Positions 18,169 to 27,639 are shown, counted from the stretch's first letter. The stretch: 51,694 bases of DNA from Chthoniobacter flavus (GCA_945860355.1 CAMARB010000007.1:1-51694), one strand, 5' to 3'. Program-made: numbers and translations. The notes: generated by a model not told the origin, from the sequence alone.

Positions 18169-20658
18169 CTACCGGGGCGCCTCGTCTCCGGTGTTTTCCT
18201 GCGGGATCCAGCAGGAGGCCGGGATGAGAAAGAGGAGCGAGGTGGCCAGGCACCAAAAGACTCCCACCGCGCAAACCAACCCCAGCCCGCTCAGCGCCGG
18301 GTTCCTCGCAAAAACCAGGGAACCGAATCCTGTGATGGTGGTGAGCCCGCAGATGACCACGGGTTTGAGGACGGTGGCGAGGTTCTCGTGCCGGCTGCCC
18401 TCCTCGCGCAGGGCCAGCAGCAGATGCAGCCCGTAATCGACCCCGACGCCGAGGATCAACGGGAACGCCATGGCGTTGAGCAGGTTGATGGGGATGCCGG
18501 CGAGTTTGATCGTGGAGACGGTGGCCGCCAGGGCGAACACAAGGCTGGCGGTGTGCAACACCCACGGGCGCCAGGACCGGTACGCCAGCCCCAGCAAGAC
18601 GACGATGAGGCCGCTGACACCCCCGCCAAACAGCAGGAGCTCGCGTTGGGCCCATGGCACCAGGCTCACCATGGTGTAACTCCAGCCCGTCGTGCGGATC
18701 GGCAGGCCGCATTCGGCGACGCGTTTTTCGAGAAGCTTTTGGTCCGCCGCGGTCGCCAGGGCGCGCGCCGGCTTGAGATAGGCGGCGGCGACCTCCGGGT
18801 CGGAGGAGAAAAAGCGGTCGATTAAGAACCACCAACTCGATTCGGGGGGGATCAAGCTCTTGAGATCCGGCAACGCGCCCTCCCGCGCGGCGAGTGTTTT
18901 GAGCCGCTCAAAAAGCGCGCCGGCGTCCTTGAACGCCTCGGGATTGAGTTCCTCCCGGCGAAGCGCCTCCTCGAACGCCAACCGGCTCGCCTCCAGATCC
19001 ACCTGGCGCAGAGCGGCCTGGTTCTTGCCCTGGCGCTCCGGGGAAAGCATCAGCCCCAGCGGGCTGGTGAAGCCGGAGAGCTCGCCCTCGGCCGCGAGTT
19101 GATCGAGATGGGCCGTGAGTTGGCTCCAACGGGCGTGGCGCTCGGACGGATCCCGCCCGCTCATCAGCAGCACCACCGGCTCGCTCACGGCCGGGAACGC
19201 GGTGATGATCTTCCGCAGCGCGATCGACGCCGGGATGTCCTTGGGCTCCAGGGAACGGGGGTTGGTGTCAAACCGCAGCGGCAGCACCGGCACAACGGCA
19301 AAAAGAGTCGCGGCGAGGCAAACCGCCGCCGCCGGGACACCCAGGCGCGTCGGCCGCCGCCAGATGGCGCGGAGATAACAGTCGACCCCTTTTTTGAAGG
19401 GATCCGGGCGTTCATCGGCCAGCTGCGGGCGGATAAAGAGGAAGAGCAGGAGGATCATGAACACCGCGCAGAGGATCAGCCCGGCGGCAATGAGAAGCCC
19501 GAGCTGGGCAAACCCTGCGGAGCCGCTGAAGAGAAGGGCGAGGAACCCCACCCCGGTGGTGGCGGCCACGTAACAAATGCCCCGGCCCGCGTCCCCGATG
19601 GACGTCGCGATGGCGCTCTCGTGGTCGGCGTGTTTTTGGCGGGCGCTTAGGTAGCGATTGTAGAGCAGCAGGCTGAAATCGTCGCCGAGCCCGACCAGGA
19701 TGGAGCAGAAAGCGATGGCGATCACGTTGAGGCTGCTGAAAAAGGCGCAGCCGAAAGCGAACGCCGTAAAACAGCTCATCCCCAAAATCACGGTCAACCC
19801 GACCAGGGGCAGGATCCGGCGGAACCCGAGGAAAAACAGGGCGCTGACGGCGAGAATGGAGATGGTGGAGGTGAGCTGGATGTCGCGCTGCATCGTGGCC
19901 GACATCTGGGCGACATAAGCGGAGCGGCCGGTGACGAGGATCTTCGCCGGCGCGCCCTCCCAGGAGGCGGCGACCCGTTTTTGGAAGTCCTCGACCTGAC
20001 CCATGAGCGCCACGCAATCCGCCTGACTGAGCGTGGGTTGGCGGGTCATGACGGGGATGATCCGCAGCGGCGCGTCCGGGCCGCCCACCCCGCTTTTCTC
20101 CGAGTAAGCGCCAGCGAGGGGTTGCATGGCCCGGGCCAGGAGGCCGGTGGGATCGCTGGCCAGCTGGAACTCGGCCCGGGGCGACCCCGCGTCGATCTGG
20201 CTGCGCAGGTGATGAATGCGTTGGGTGATGGCCTCCGGGGCGAGTTCCCGGAGGGCCTTTTGGAATGCGTTTTCCTCGAGGTTGAGGAGGAGCGGCGCGA
20301 CCAGCCTCTGGAGCACCTCCATTTCCTCGGGCGCCTCGAACGGCGGGCCTGCGAACACCCGCAACACCCAGGGCTCGGCTCTGAGTTGGGCGAGGAAATG
20401 CTCCTCAAACGCGCCCCGGGTTTCGGGGTCGCCCTCAAGGACAAACGTCAGCTCCCGGGCCTGGGTGAAATGGTTGTGCAAGAGGCCAAGGGATTGCACG
20501 GACTCCAGCTGGGCGGGCAGCAGGTTGAGCACCTCGGAATCAAACCGGCCTTTGGTTTTCACGATCCAACCGCCTCCGAGGAGAATGGCCAGCATCGCGG
20601 CGATCAGAACCAGGGGACGGCGCACCACGGTGCGGGCGATCAATCGGGAGAGTTGCAT
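18169..20658 (-). CDS. MMPL/RND-superfamily transporter (HpnN-like)
   Basis: The 829-residue polytopic membrane protein has the RND/MMPL duplicated plan. TM1 (about 16-34) is followed by a large periplasmic loop to about 250, then a five-helix bundle. The same layout repeats from about 430. Family signatures are 'ILVGLGDDFSLLLYNRYLSA' in the first half and 'ILGVGVDYGLHLLLALREEG' in the second, with charged residues inside the membrane used for proton coupling. Related proteins export lipids such as hopanoids or mycolates. No hopanoid genes are nearby, so the lipid cargo is only a guess. It converges on recJ with a 116-bp gap. Confidence 0.85.
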   Translation of the reverse strand: MQLSRLIARTVVRRPLVLIAAMLAILLGGGWIVKTKGRFDSEVLNLLPAQLESVQSLGLLHNHFTQARELTFVLEGDPETRGAFEEHFLAQLRAEPWVLRVFAGPPFEAPEEMEVLQRLVAPLLLNLEENAFQKALRELAPEAITQRIHHLRSQIDAGSPRAEFQLASDPTGLLARAMQPLAGAYSEKSGVGGPDAPLRIIPVMTRQPTLSQADCVALMGQVEDFQKRVAASWEGAPAKILVTGRSAYVAQMSATMQRDIQLTSTISILAVSALFFLGFRRILPLVGLTVILGMSCFTAFAFGCAFFSSLNVIAIAFCSILVGLGDDFSLLLYNRYLSARQKHADHESAIATSIGDAGRGICYVAATTGVGFLALLFSGSAGFAQLGLLIAAGLILCAVFMILLLFLFIRPQLADERPDPFKKGVDCYLRAIWRRPTRLGVPAAAVCLAATLFAVVPVLPLRFDTNPRSLEPKDIPASIALRKIITAFPAVSEPVVLLMSGRDPSERHARWSQLTAHLDQLAAEGELSGFTSPLGLMLSPERQGKNQAALRQVDLEASRLAFEEALRREELNPEAFKDAGALFERLKTLAAREGALPDLKSLIPPESSWWFLIDRFFSSDPEVAAAYLKPARALATAADQKLLEKRVAECGLPIRTTGWSYTMVSLVPWAQRELLLFGGGVSGLIVVLLGLAYRSWRPWVLHTASLVFALAATVSTIKLAGIPINLLNAMAFPLILGVGVDYGLHLLLALREEGSRHENLATVLKPVVICGLTTITGFGSLVFARNPALSGLGLVCAVGVFWCLATSLLFLIPASCWIPQENTGDEAPR

Positions 20659-20806
20659 GGAACCCGCCCTGTATGCCGCAGGACCTTCCCGGGCACAACC
20701 CCCCTCCCGCCGGGTGCCCCGGGCTCACGCATCTAAAATTGAGCGGACAGGTTGAATGTGGTTTCGTCGCGGCTTTTTTCAGGCGGGCAGGGACCCGGAT
20801 GGACGC

Positions 20807-20912
20807 AAAGTGGCACAGGCTTCCAGCCTGTGGAAATTTCGAGCCAAACCCCAGGCACAGGCTTCCAGCCTGTGGTCTGTGGCAGTCACATCCAGGATGG
20901 CTGTGCCACTTT
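20807..20912 (+). repeat. Composite R1 repeat with a duplicated left half
   Basis: A left half-unit (20807-20831, aaagtggcacaggcttccag then cctgt) is followed after 22 bp by a unit lacking only its first three bases ('ggcacaggcttccagcctg', 20854 onward) that ends gtgccacttt at 20912. It lies upstream of the minus-strand MMPL gene, in the 578-bp gap before the sigma gene. Confidence 0.75.
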
Positions 20913-21015
20913 GAGAACGCCGGGGAGAGGCAAACGGGGGCCCGCACTGCGCAGCCCCGCACTGGCATGGGATTCATCCTGCCTGCCTGCCCTGCGGAGC
21001 CGGGAGAACTGTGCA

Positions 21016-21155
21016 TTACAGACAGGCGGGACGCCTGTCCTCCTTTGGTCTCCGCCGGCGGCGTGCGCCCGTCTCAACGCTCCCCGCTCGGACATTTCCA
21101 GAGGAGGGAATCGTCCCAAACCATCCTTATCTGAGCGCCATGCGGGACAGACCCG
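21016..21155 (+). repeat. Second copy of the MITE-like right half
   Basis: A half palindrome, acaggcgggacgcctgt, is followed by ctccgccggcggcgtgcg and 'ctcggacatttccagagga', then 'atccttatctgagcgccat' and 'gcgggacagacccg'. The same order of blocks occurs at 7771-7875. The 578-bp gap 20659-21236 holds only this and the composite R1 copy. Confidence 0.55.
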
Positions 21156-21236
21156 AATCGGGCACAATTCATGCACGCGGGAGTCACCCATGAATTTTTT
21201 GCGGCAAACGGCGAGGCGGGAAACGGTGTTTGTTAC

Positions 21237-21770
21237 GTGACCCCCGCCGAGCAAAACCGGAACGACGTCTTTCTGCGCCTCTACGTCGCCAACGAGGAAG
21301 CGCTCCGGGGGTTTGTGCGTTCGCTGGTGCCGACTCTGGAGGATTCCCGGGAGGTCATGCAGGAGGTGGCTGTGGTGCTGTGGCGGAAGTTTGAGGACAT
21401 CAGCAAGCCGGAGGATTTCAGGCGCTGGGCCTTCGGGGTCGCGCGGTTCAAGGCGCTCGATTTTCACAGGAAACGCGGCAGGGACCGCCATTGTTTCGGA
21501 ACCGAGCTGCTGGAGTTGCTGGCTTCGGAGGCCGAGCAGGCCGACCCCGGATACGACCTCGAGCGCCGGGCGCTTGATGAATGCCTTGAAAAACTGCCGC
21601 GCCCACAGCGCGCGCTGGTGGAGGCCGCGTATGCCCCGGGCGTGCGAATGGACGCGCTGGCCGAGCAGTCCGGCCGCACCCCCATGTCGCTCTACAAAAC
21701 CCTGCACCGGATCCGGATCACGCTCATTCAATGCACACAGAAAACCCTGGCGATGGAGGGCGCCCGATGA
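21237..21770 (+). CDS. ECF-type RNA polymerase sigma factor (module 1)
   Basis: From the GTG at 21237 it has about 177 residues with the two ECF domains. The sigma2 region contains 'EEALRGFVRSLVP', 'REVMQEVAVVLWRKFED' and 'FRRWAFGVARFKALDFHRKR'; the sigma4 helix-turn-helix is 'LPRPQRALVEAAYAPG...MDALAEQSGRTPMSLYKTL'. It belongs to the sigma-70 group expanded in PVC bacteria. The GTG aligns with the start of the paralogue at 27779; an upstream ATG (21171) would add 22 residues that lie in repeat-like DNA. Its TGA overlaps the next start (ATGA), so it is coupled to its membrane partner and probably controlled by it. Confidence 0.88.
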   Translation: MTPAEQNRNDVFLRLYVANEEALRGFVRSLVPTLEDSREVMQEVAVVLWRKFEDISKPEDFRRWAFGVARFKALDFHRKRGRDRHCFGTELLELLASEAEQADPGYDLERRALDECLEKLPRPQRALVEAAYAPGVRMDALAEQSGRTPMSLYKTLHRIRITLIQCTQKTLAMEGAR

Positions 21771-22729
21771 ACCCCGACGACCCCGCATGGGAGCTGATCG
21801 GCTGTTACCTGGGAGGCTCAGCCACCCCGGAGCAGACCCGTCAACTCGAAGCCCTGATGCTAAAAGATCCCGAGTTGCGCGAGGCTTTCCTGCGGTACGC
21901 GCGGATGGACGCCGCCCTGGGCGGCCAGACCCCGTCCGCCGCAGGAGAACTGCTGCTTTCGGAGACGCCCTGGGAAGACGCCCCAAAAATCCGCTCCTCC
22001 CGGCTGCGCCTGTCGCCGGTGGCTGCGGCGGCCGCGGCGGGGGTGGTGTTTGGGATGTTCTGCTCGTCGATGGTCTGGGCTTATGTCGCGCCCGTGGCCT
22101 CGAAAACCCTCGGGTTGTTGTGGGAAAGTTTCGAGACCGGGCCCGCCCCCCTCGCGGAGGGCGTTCCCAATGAGGCGTCGCGGTGGGGCGGCGACGATTC
22201 GGATCTGGTGGGGGCGCAGCAGGGGGTCAAGCCGGCCAGCGGAACCCGGATGCTCCGGCTGCTGCGTCCCGATTTTGCCGGCAAACCGCCCGTTACCAGT
22301 GTGCGCGCCGACATGTACCGGGTGGTGGATCTGCGCGCGCACCGCCAGGACATCGGCCACGGCGAGGCCATGGTGCAGCTCTCCGCGCTCTTCAATCACG
22401 GGGTTTCCGGCGAAGCTCTGGGATCGGACGGGCTGATCACCCTCTACGCCCTGCCCAACGCGCGCGCATTCACGGGGCTCGCGCCGGATGATTCCAGGCT
22501 GTCGCTGAGCGCCGTCGCCATGGTCCGCAAATCGATCGCTCGTCTCGATGACCAACCCCAGACCTGGGAAAAACTCCAGGCCGAGCTGCGGTTGCCGGCC
22601 GAAACCGAGTTCCTGGTGATCCATCTGGGCATGAAACCGCTGCCTCCCTCGGCGCCAGGTTCGGCGTTTGACGGGCTCTATGTGGACGACGTGCGCCTCA
22701 CCCTGGGCCGTCGGGCCGCTCTCCAATAA
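21767..22729 (+). CDS. Membrane anti-sigma-like protein with extracytoplasmic beta-sandwich (module 1)
   Basis: The 320-residue protein starts with a short cytoplasmic helical domain ('LIGCYLGGSATPEQTRQLEA', about 10-29) that lacks the HxxxCxxC zinc motif of ZAS anti-sigma factors. A single membrane helix follows (about 84-108, 'AAGVVFGMFCSSMVWAYV'), then a ~210-residue periplasmic domain with 'ESFETGPAPL', 'WGGDDSDLVGAQQGV' and 'RMLRLLRPD', ending 'FDGLYVDDVRLTL'. That domain looks like a jelly-roll/carbohydrate-binding fold, but I cannot name it. The FecR-like layout and 4-bp overlap with the sigma gene suggest it senses an outside cue and releases the sigma factor. Close paralogues are at 28309 and 38919. 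Confidence 0.75.
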   Translation: MNPDDPAWELIGCYLGGSATPEQTRQLEALMLKDPELREAFLRYARMDAALGGQTPSAAGELLLSETPWEDAPKIRSSRLRLSPVAAAAAAGVVFGMFCSSMVWAYVAPVASKTLGLLWESFETGPAPLAEGVPNEASRWGGDDSDLVGAQQGVKPASGTRMLRLLRPDFAGKPPVTSVRADMYRVVDLRAHRQDIGHGEAMVQLSALFNHGVSGEALGSDGLITLYALPNARAFTGLAPDDSRLSLSAVAMVRKSIARLDDQPQTWEKLQAELRLPAETEFLVIHLGMKPLPPSAPGSAFDGLYVDDVRLTLGRRAALQ

Positions 22730-22804
22730 TCACCCAGCCCCCCCAGCCACCCCAGCCCCCGCCCGGCGCAGTGGCCCGGCTCGGATTCCCCACCCAAAAC
22801 ACCC

Positions 22805-23788
22805 ATGAAACTTTTCCCGATGCTGACATTGCTGTGCGCGCTCTCCGCCCCGGGCGCGGAGAGCGACTGGGTCACGGTGGGTGACCCCGGCAACCCCCCG
22901 GACAAGGCCGGGTGCGGCGGCGTCGCTTACGAGTACCAGATCGGCCGGTTTGAGGTGACCGTCGAACAGTATGTCGAGTTTCTCAACGCCGTCGCGGCCG
23001 ACGACTCCCGCCAGCTCTGGCACCCGAGCATGGGTCTCGCGGAATATCGCGTCACCGAACCCGTGTTCGCCGGACGCGTCCCCCCGCGGATGCCCGGCTG
23101 CATCCGGCGCGCGGGGGACCCCGGCGGTTATCGGTATGAGGCCGTCGCCGGCTGGGAAAAAAAACCCGTGGTGTATGTGAGTTTCCTGGACGCGATGCGT
23201 TTTGCCAACTGGCTCCACAACGGCCGCGGAAAAGGCGACACGGAGACCGGCGCCTACGACATCGCCGAACACGGCGGGATTGCCCCTCACGCGCCGGGGG
23301 CGCGGGTCTGGGTGGCCACCGAAAACGAGTGGGTCAAGGCGGCCTATTTTCATCCCCCGAGAAAGGGCGGTCCCGAAGGCGGTTACTGGCTCTTTCCCAC
23401 GCAAAGCAACGATCTGCCCGGTCTGCACGATCCGGGCGCCCCCGGCGCGAACCTTGCCAATTTCTTCAATCTGCGCCTGCCGAAATCGCAGTTCACCGAT
23501 TACACGCGGATTTTCCCCGTCGGCAGCTTCCCCAAAGCGGCGAGCCACTACGGCACGTTCGACCAGGGCGGCAACGTGTCGGAATGGAACGAAGCCGTGG
23601 TGTATCAAACCCAGCGCCGGATTCGGGGCGGGTCGGTCGGCGACGCCTTCGAGGTTTTGCAGCGGGTCACCCGCATTAGTTCCCGGCCAGAAAAGGAGTA
23701 TCCCGACACCGGCTTCCGCCTGGCCCGGCCTGTGCCCGCTCCCGCGACCGGCCGGCTCGGGTTCGCCCAACCCTCTTCCCAACGATGA
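22805..23788 (+). CDS. Secreted FGE-sulfatase (SUMF1-like) domain protein, no FGE catalytic cysteines
   Basis: This 327-residue protein has a signal peptide (1-18, 'MLTLLCALSAPGA') and an SUMF1/EgtB-like fold. It starts 'YEYQIGRFEVTVEQYVEFLN', with 'VYVSFLDAMRFANWLHNGRG', 'VWVATENEWVKAAYFHP', 'GTFDQGGNVSEWNEAV' and the end block 'IRGGSVGDAFEVL...DTGFRLAR'. The block after RGGS, where true formylglycine-generating enzyme has two copper-binding cysteines, contains none. Sulfatase-maturing activity is therefore unlikely; a binding or scaffold role is more probable. Its stop overlaps the start of the DUF1592-type cytochrome gene (ATGA), so it belongs to module 1; the second module lacks it. Confidence 0.82.
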   Translation: MKLFPMLTLLCALSAPGAESDWVTVGDPGNPPDKAGCGGVAYEYQIGRFEVTVEQYVEFLNAVAADDSRQLWHPSMGLAEYRVTEPVFAGRVPPRMPGCIRRAGDPGGYRYEAVAGWEKKPVVYVSFLDAMRFANWLHNGRGKGDTETGAYDIAEHGGIAPHAPGARVWVATENEWVKAAYFHPPRKGGPEGGYWLFPTQSNDLPGLHDPGAPGANLANFFNLRLPKSQFTDYTRIFPVGSFPKAASHYGTFDQGGNVSEWNEAVVYQTQRRIRGGSVGDAFEVLQRVTRISSRPEKEYPDTGFRLARPVPAPATGRLGFAQPSSQR

Positions 23789-26229
23789 AGCTCAAAACAC
23801 TTTTCCTCGCGGCGGTTCCGGCTCTTTTCCCCGGACCCGACGCCCGTTCCGCGGAGCTCCCGGCGAAACTCGAGCCCCTTTTGGAGGCCCACTGTTACGA
23901 CTGCCACGACGCGGACACCCACAAAGGCGGCCTGGATTTAACCCGGCTGCCGTTGGACTTCCAAACCGGGGACAACCTCCAGCAGTGGACCAAGGTGTTC
24001 GACAAGGTCGCGCACGGGGAGATGCCGCCCAAGAAAAAGCCGCGCCCCGCCCCGGCCCTGGCCGCGGGGTTTCTCCAAACCCTCCGCACGGAACTCCACG
24101 GGATCAGCCTGGCCCGACAGCAGCGGGAGGGCCGGGCGGTGCGTCGGCGTCTGAGCCGGGCGGAGTATTTGAACACGCTCCGGGACCTGCTCGGGGTGGA
24201 GGGCGGCCTGCGCGAGCTGTTGCCGGAGGACGAGACCGACGGGGGATTTGAGAACATCGGATCGGCCCTCAACCTTTCGGAAGTCCACCTGGAACGCTAC
24301 CTGCAAGCCGCCGACCTGGCGTTGCGCGAGGCCACCGTCCGCAACGCCCGGCCCGAGGACCAAAAATTCCGGTCCGACTACACCGAGCAGTGGCAGGGCG
24401 CGATTCAGCAGCACGAAAAAGCCTCGTTTTGGACGTTCTCACCGGAGGGTTTTCTCGCCATGCGCGTGGCCTCGGGGCGGCTGGAGTTTCCGCACGCCTG
24501 GGTTCCACCGGTGCCCGACGCGCTCTACCGGTTCCGGGTGCGTGTTCGGGCGATGATGGAAAACTTCGCGCCCAACGGCGATCCCCTCAAAAAAAAGGGG
24601 CCGGATCCGCGGATGATGGTGCGGGTGGGGCTGACCCGGAGCCCAGGAGCCACGCGCGGCAACGAGTATTTCGAGGCCAGCCCGAGTGAGTTTCGCGAGT
24701 TTGTGTACGAAGGCCGTCCCCGGCAGGGCGAACAGTTTTATGTGGGCCCGTACCGGGTGATTCCCGACCAGCCCGGCGAAGAGGGCGCCATCCTGCGGGG
24801 GACTTGCCTGGTGGTGGAATGGGTCGAGTTCGAGGGCCCGCTCACCGAGGAATGGCCGCCCCGGGGCCACCGGTTCCTTTACGGGGATCTGCCGCTGCGC
24901 CCGGCCAACCCGGCTGCCTCCTCCAAGGATCTGCGGGTGGTGTCCTCCCAGCCCGAGACCGATGCGCGGCGGTTGCTGGCGGGTTTTCTGAGCAGGGTGT
25001 TCCGGCGGCCCGCGCGGCCGGAGGAGGTCGAGGAACACGTCGGGTTTGCCATGGAAAAAATGCGCAACGGCAAGCCCTTCGACGACGCCCTGCGCGCGGC
25101 CTACAAGCTGGCGCTTTGCTCCCCGGAATTTCTCTTCTTGGACCAGCAACCCGGCCCGCTCGACGACCGCGCCCTGGCCTCGCGACTGAGTTACGCACTC
25201 TGGGCAGGCCCGCCCGACGACACCCTGCGCGCCGCGGCGGAGCAGGGCCGCCTGCGGGAGCCCGCCGTGCTCCGTCAACAAACCGAGCGCCTGCTGGCCG
25301 ATCCGAAATCCAAACGGTTCACCCGGAGTTTCCTCGAGAGTTGGCTCAACCTGCGGGAGATCGACTTCACCCAGCCCGACGTGAAGCTCTACCCCGAGTT
25401 CGAGCAGTATTTACAGATGTCGATGCTGGCCGAATCGGAGGCCTTTTTCGAGGAGCTGCTCCGGGGTAACCTGGGCGCCAGCCACATCGTGCACAGCGAC
25501 TTCGCCATGCTCAACGAACGGCTCGCGGAACATTACGGCATCCCGGGAGTCCGGGGCGCCGCCCTGCGGCGGGTGGATCTGCCGCCCGGGACCCACCGGG
25601 GCGGGTTCATCACGCAGGGCGCTCTTCTGAAGGTGTCCGCCAACGGCACCATCACCTCGCCCGTGGTGCGCGGGGCGTATCTTCTCGACCGGATTCTGGG
25701 CACGCCCCCGGATCCCCCGCCCAAGAACGTGGCGGCCATCGAACCCGACATCCGCGGCGCCACGACCATCCGCGAGCAGCTCGACAAACACCGCAACCAA
25801 CCCGCCTGCGCCTCGTGCCACGCCCAGCTCGATCCCCCGGGGTTCGCCCTGGAGAGCTTTGACGTCACCGGCCGGTGGCGGACCCGGTATCGGACGTTCC
25901 AGGAGAGCGAAAAGACGCGGCAAAACCCCGGGCCGGGCATGGAATGGCGGTTTTACAGCCAGGGGCCGGCGGTGGACCCGGCGTATACCCTGCCCGACGG
26001 GCGGAAGTTCAGCGATGTGGACGAGTTCAAGCGCCTGCTTTTGACGGATCCCGAGCAGCTGGCCCGTTGCGTCACCGGCAAACTGCTCACCCATCTCACC
26101 GGGGCGCGGCCCGAGTTCGCCGACCGCGAGGTGATCGAGGGGATTTTGCGCCGTGCGAAGCCCGGCGGCTACGGCCTGCGCACCCTGCTGCACGAGATCA
26201 TCCAAAGCCGCCTGTTTCTTCAGAAATGA
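23785..26229 (+). CDS. DUF1592-type multidomain c-type cytochrome (module 1)
   Basis: The 814-residue exported protein has signal peptide 1-22. The N-terminal planctomycete cytochrome domain carries haem motif CYDCH (Cys37, Cys40, His41), and the 'GEMPPKKKPRP' block supplies the likely distal Met. DUF1587 follows ('RRRLSRAEYLNTLRDLLG'), then a long insert, DUF1595/DUF1592 ('LASRLSYALWAGPPDDTLRA', 'FTRSFLESWLNLREIDF'), DUF1588 with a second CxxCH ('CASCHAQLDPPGFALESFD') and DUF1585 at the end. The family is typical of Planctomycetes and Verrucomicrobiota and is usually paired with a DUF1552 protein, as here. Biochemical function is unknown; periplasmic electron transfer linked to polymer degradation is a common guess. 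Confidence 0.88.
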   Translation: MKLKTLFLAAVPALFPGPDARSAELPAKLEPLLEAHCYDCHDADTHKGGLDLTRLPLDFQTGDNLQQWTKVFDKVAHGEMPPKKKPRPAPALAAGFLQTLRTELHGISLARQQREGRAVRRRLSRAEYLNTLRDLLGVEGGLRELLPEDETDGGFENIGSALNLSEVHLERYLQAADLALREATVRNARPEDQKFRSDYTEQWQGAIQQHEKASFWTFSPEGFLAMRVASGRLEFPHAWVPPVPDALYRFRVRVRAMMENFAPNGDPLKKKGPDPRMMVRVGLTRSPGATRGNEYFEASPSEFREFVYEGRPRQGEQFYVGPYRVIPDQPGEEGAILRGTCLVVEWVEFEGPLTEEWPPRGHRFLYGDLPLRPANPAASSKDLRVVSSQPETDARRLLAGFLSRVFRRPARPEEVEEHVGFAMEKMRNGKPFDDALRAAYKLALCSPEFLFLDQQPGPLDDRALASRLSYALWAGPPDDTLRAAAEQGRLREPAVLRQQTERLLADPKSKRFTRSFLESWLNLREIDFTQPDVKLYPEFEQYLQMSMLAESEAFFEELLRGNLGASHIVHSDFAMLNERLAEHYGIPGVRGAALRRVDLPPGTHRGGFITQGALLKVSANGTITSPVVRGAYLLDRILGTPPDPPPKNVAAIEPDIRGATTIREQLDKHRNQPACASCHAQLDPPGFALESFDVTGRWRTRYRTFQESEKTRQNPGPGMEWRFYSQGPAVDPAYTLPDGRKFSDVDEFKRLLLTDPEQLARCVTGKLLTHLTGARPEFADREVIEGILRRAKPGGYGLRTLLHEIIQSRLFLQK

Positions 26230-26295
26230 CGCGGAACCACAACCCTTGCGCGCGGCCGTCTCCCGCTGCGCGTTCGCGCTGATCAGCCCACCGAT

Positions 26296-27573
26296 ATGGC
26301 CACCTACACCTCCCAAAAACATCTCTCCCGCCGCACGTTCCTCAAAGCCGCCGGGGTCTCCCTGGCTCTGCCCTGGCTGGACGCCATGTTGCCCGCCTTC
26401 GCCGCCGCCCCCGCCCGGCCCATGCGTTTTGTCGGGATCGTCAATTACATGAGCTTCCACACCCCGCTGCTTTTCCCAAAAACCGCCGGGCGCAATTACG
26501 AGACCACTCCCTATCTGGAGGTTCTGCAACCCCTGCGGGAGGATTTCACGGTGGTCTCGGGGCTCAACCATCCGCAGGTGCGGGACGGCCACGCGTCGGA
26601 AAGGTCGTTTTTCACCGGCGCGCCCAACCCGAACTCGCCGTCCTTTCGAAACACCGTGTCGCTCGACCAGCTCGCGGCGGAAACGCTGGGCCGCGAGACG
26701 CGGTATCCCTCGCTTCAGCTCTCCAGCGCGGGGTCCGGGAGCAGCCTCAGCTACACGCGCAGCGGGGTGAACCTGCCCGCCGAGGGCAGCCCGGAGCGGG
26801 CGTTCGCGAGGCTCTTTTTGGACGGATCCAAGGCGGCGATGGCCGAGGAAATCGCGCGGATCCGGGAGGGCCAATCCATTCTCGACAGGCTCACGGAACG
26901 CTCCAAACGCCTCCAGCGGGAGGTTGGGGCGCGGGACCGCGAGAAACTCGACCAGTACTTCACCGGGGTGCGCGAGCTCGAGCAGCGGCTGGAGCGGACC
27001 GAGGGGTACGCGCGGCAGCCCAAACCCAAGCCGGGCGTGCCGCCGATCAAAGAGCCGGCCCAGGGGGAAGACACGGCCCGGCTGGGCGCGCTGCTGGAGG
27101 TCGCGCGGCTGGCGCTCCAGACCGATCAGACCCGGCTGATCACGGTTCATTTCCGGGGCACAGTGAAAACGCCCTCCGATCCCGGGAAAAGTTACTCCCA
27201 CCACGACCTCACCCACCACGGCCAGAGCAGCGACAAAATCGGGCAGCTGGCGGTGCTCGAGCGGGACGTGCTGAAGGAATGGAGCGCTTTTCTCAGGCGC
27301 ATGAAGGAGTTCCAGGAAGGCGACGGCGCCCTGCTCGGTCGCACGATGAGCGTCTTGGGCGCGGGCATGGGCAACGCCTCAAGCCATGACTCGACCAATC
27401 TGCCGATCCTGGTCGCCGGTGGCCGGTTCAAACACGGACAACACCTCGCGTTTGATCCGCTCAATCCTCCGCCCCTGTGCAACCTCTGGGTGCAGATGCT
27501 CCAGGAGCTGGGTTTGGAGGTGGGCAAATTCGGGACCAGCACGGCACAGGGTCTTCCCGGGTTGAGCGCATAG
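26296..27573 (+). CDS. Tat-exported DUF1552 protein (module 1)
   Basis: The 425-residue protein opens with a twin-arginine signal, 'LSRRTFLKAAGVSLALPWL', cut after about residue 36. DUF1552 motifs follow: 'MRFVGIVNYMSFHTPLLFP', 'YLEVLQPLREDFTVVSGLNH', 'DGHASERSFFTGA', 'GREKLDQY..VRELEQRLE'-type coiled segment, and 'LGAGMGNASSHDSTNLPIL'. Conserved His/Asp residues and Tat export suggest a metal-containing enzyme distantly like the alkaline-phosphatase/DUF1501 fold, but activity is unknown. It lies 66 bp after the DUF1592-type gene and is its expected partner. Confidence 0.88.
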   Translation: MATYTSQKHLSRRTFLKAAGVSLALPWLDAMLPAFAAAPARPMRFVGIVNYMSFHTPLLFPKTAGRNYETTPYLEVLQPLREDFTVVSGLNHPQVRDGHASERSFFTGAPNPNSPSFRNTVSLDQLAAETLGRETRYPSLQLSSAGSGSSLSYTRSGVNLPAEGSPERAFARLFLDGSKAAMAEEIARIREGQSILDRLTERSKRLQREVGARDREKLDQYFTGVRELEQRLERTEGYARQPKPKPGVPPIKEPAQGEDTARLGALLEVARLALQTDQTRLITVHFRGTVKTPSDPGKSYSHHDLTHHGQSSDKIGQLAVLERDVLKEWSAFLRRMKEFQEGDGALLGRTMSVLGAGMGNASSHDSTNLPILVAGGRFKHGQHLAFDPLNPPPLCNLWVQMLQELGLEVGKFGTSTAQGLPGLSA

Positions 27574-27639
27574 GTTGGCAGCTCGCCGCTCGGCTCTTTG
27601 ATCCCCCGCGCAACCAGCGACGGGACGATTTCTCCAGGC

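Noticed and set aside
20752-21240. ORF of 162 residues containing 'GTGFQPV...SHIQDGCATL' phrases
   Set aside because: The phrase is simply the R1 repeat translated; similar peptides appear at every R1 copy in several frames.
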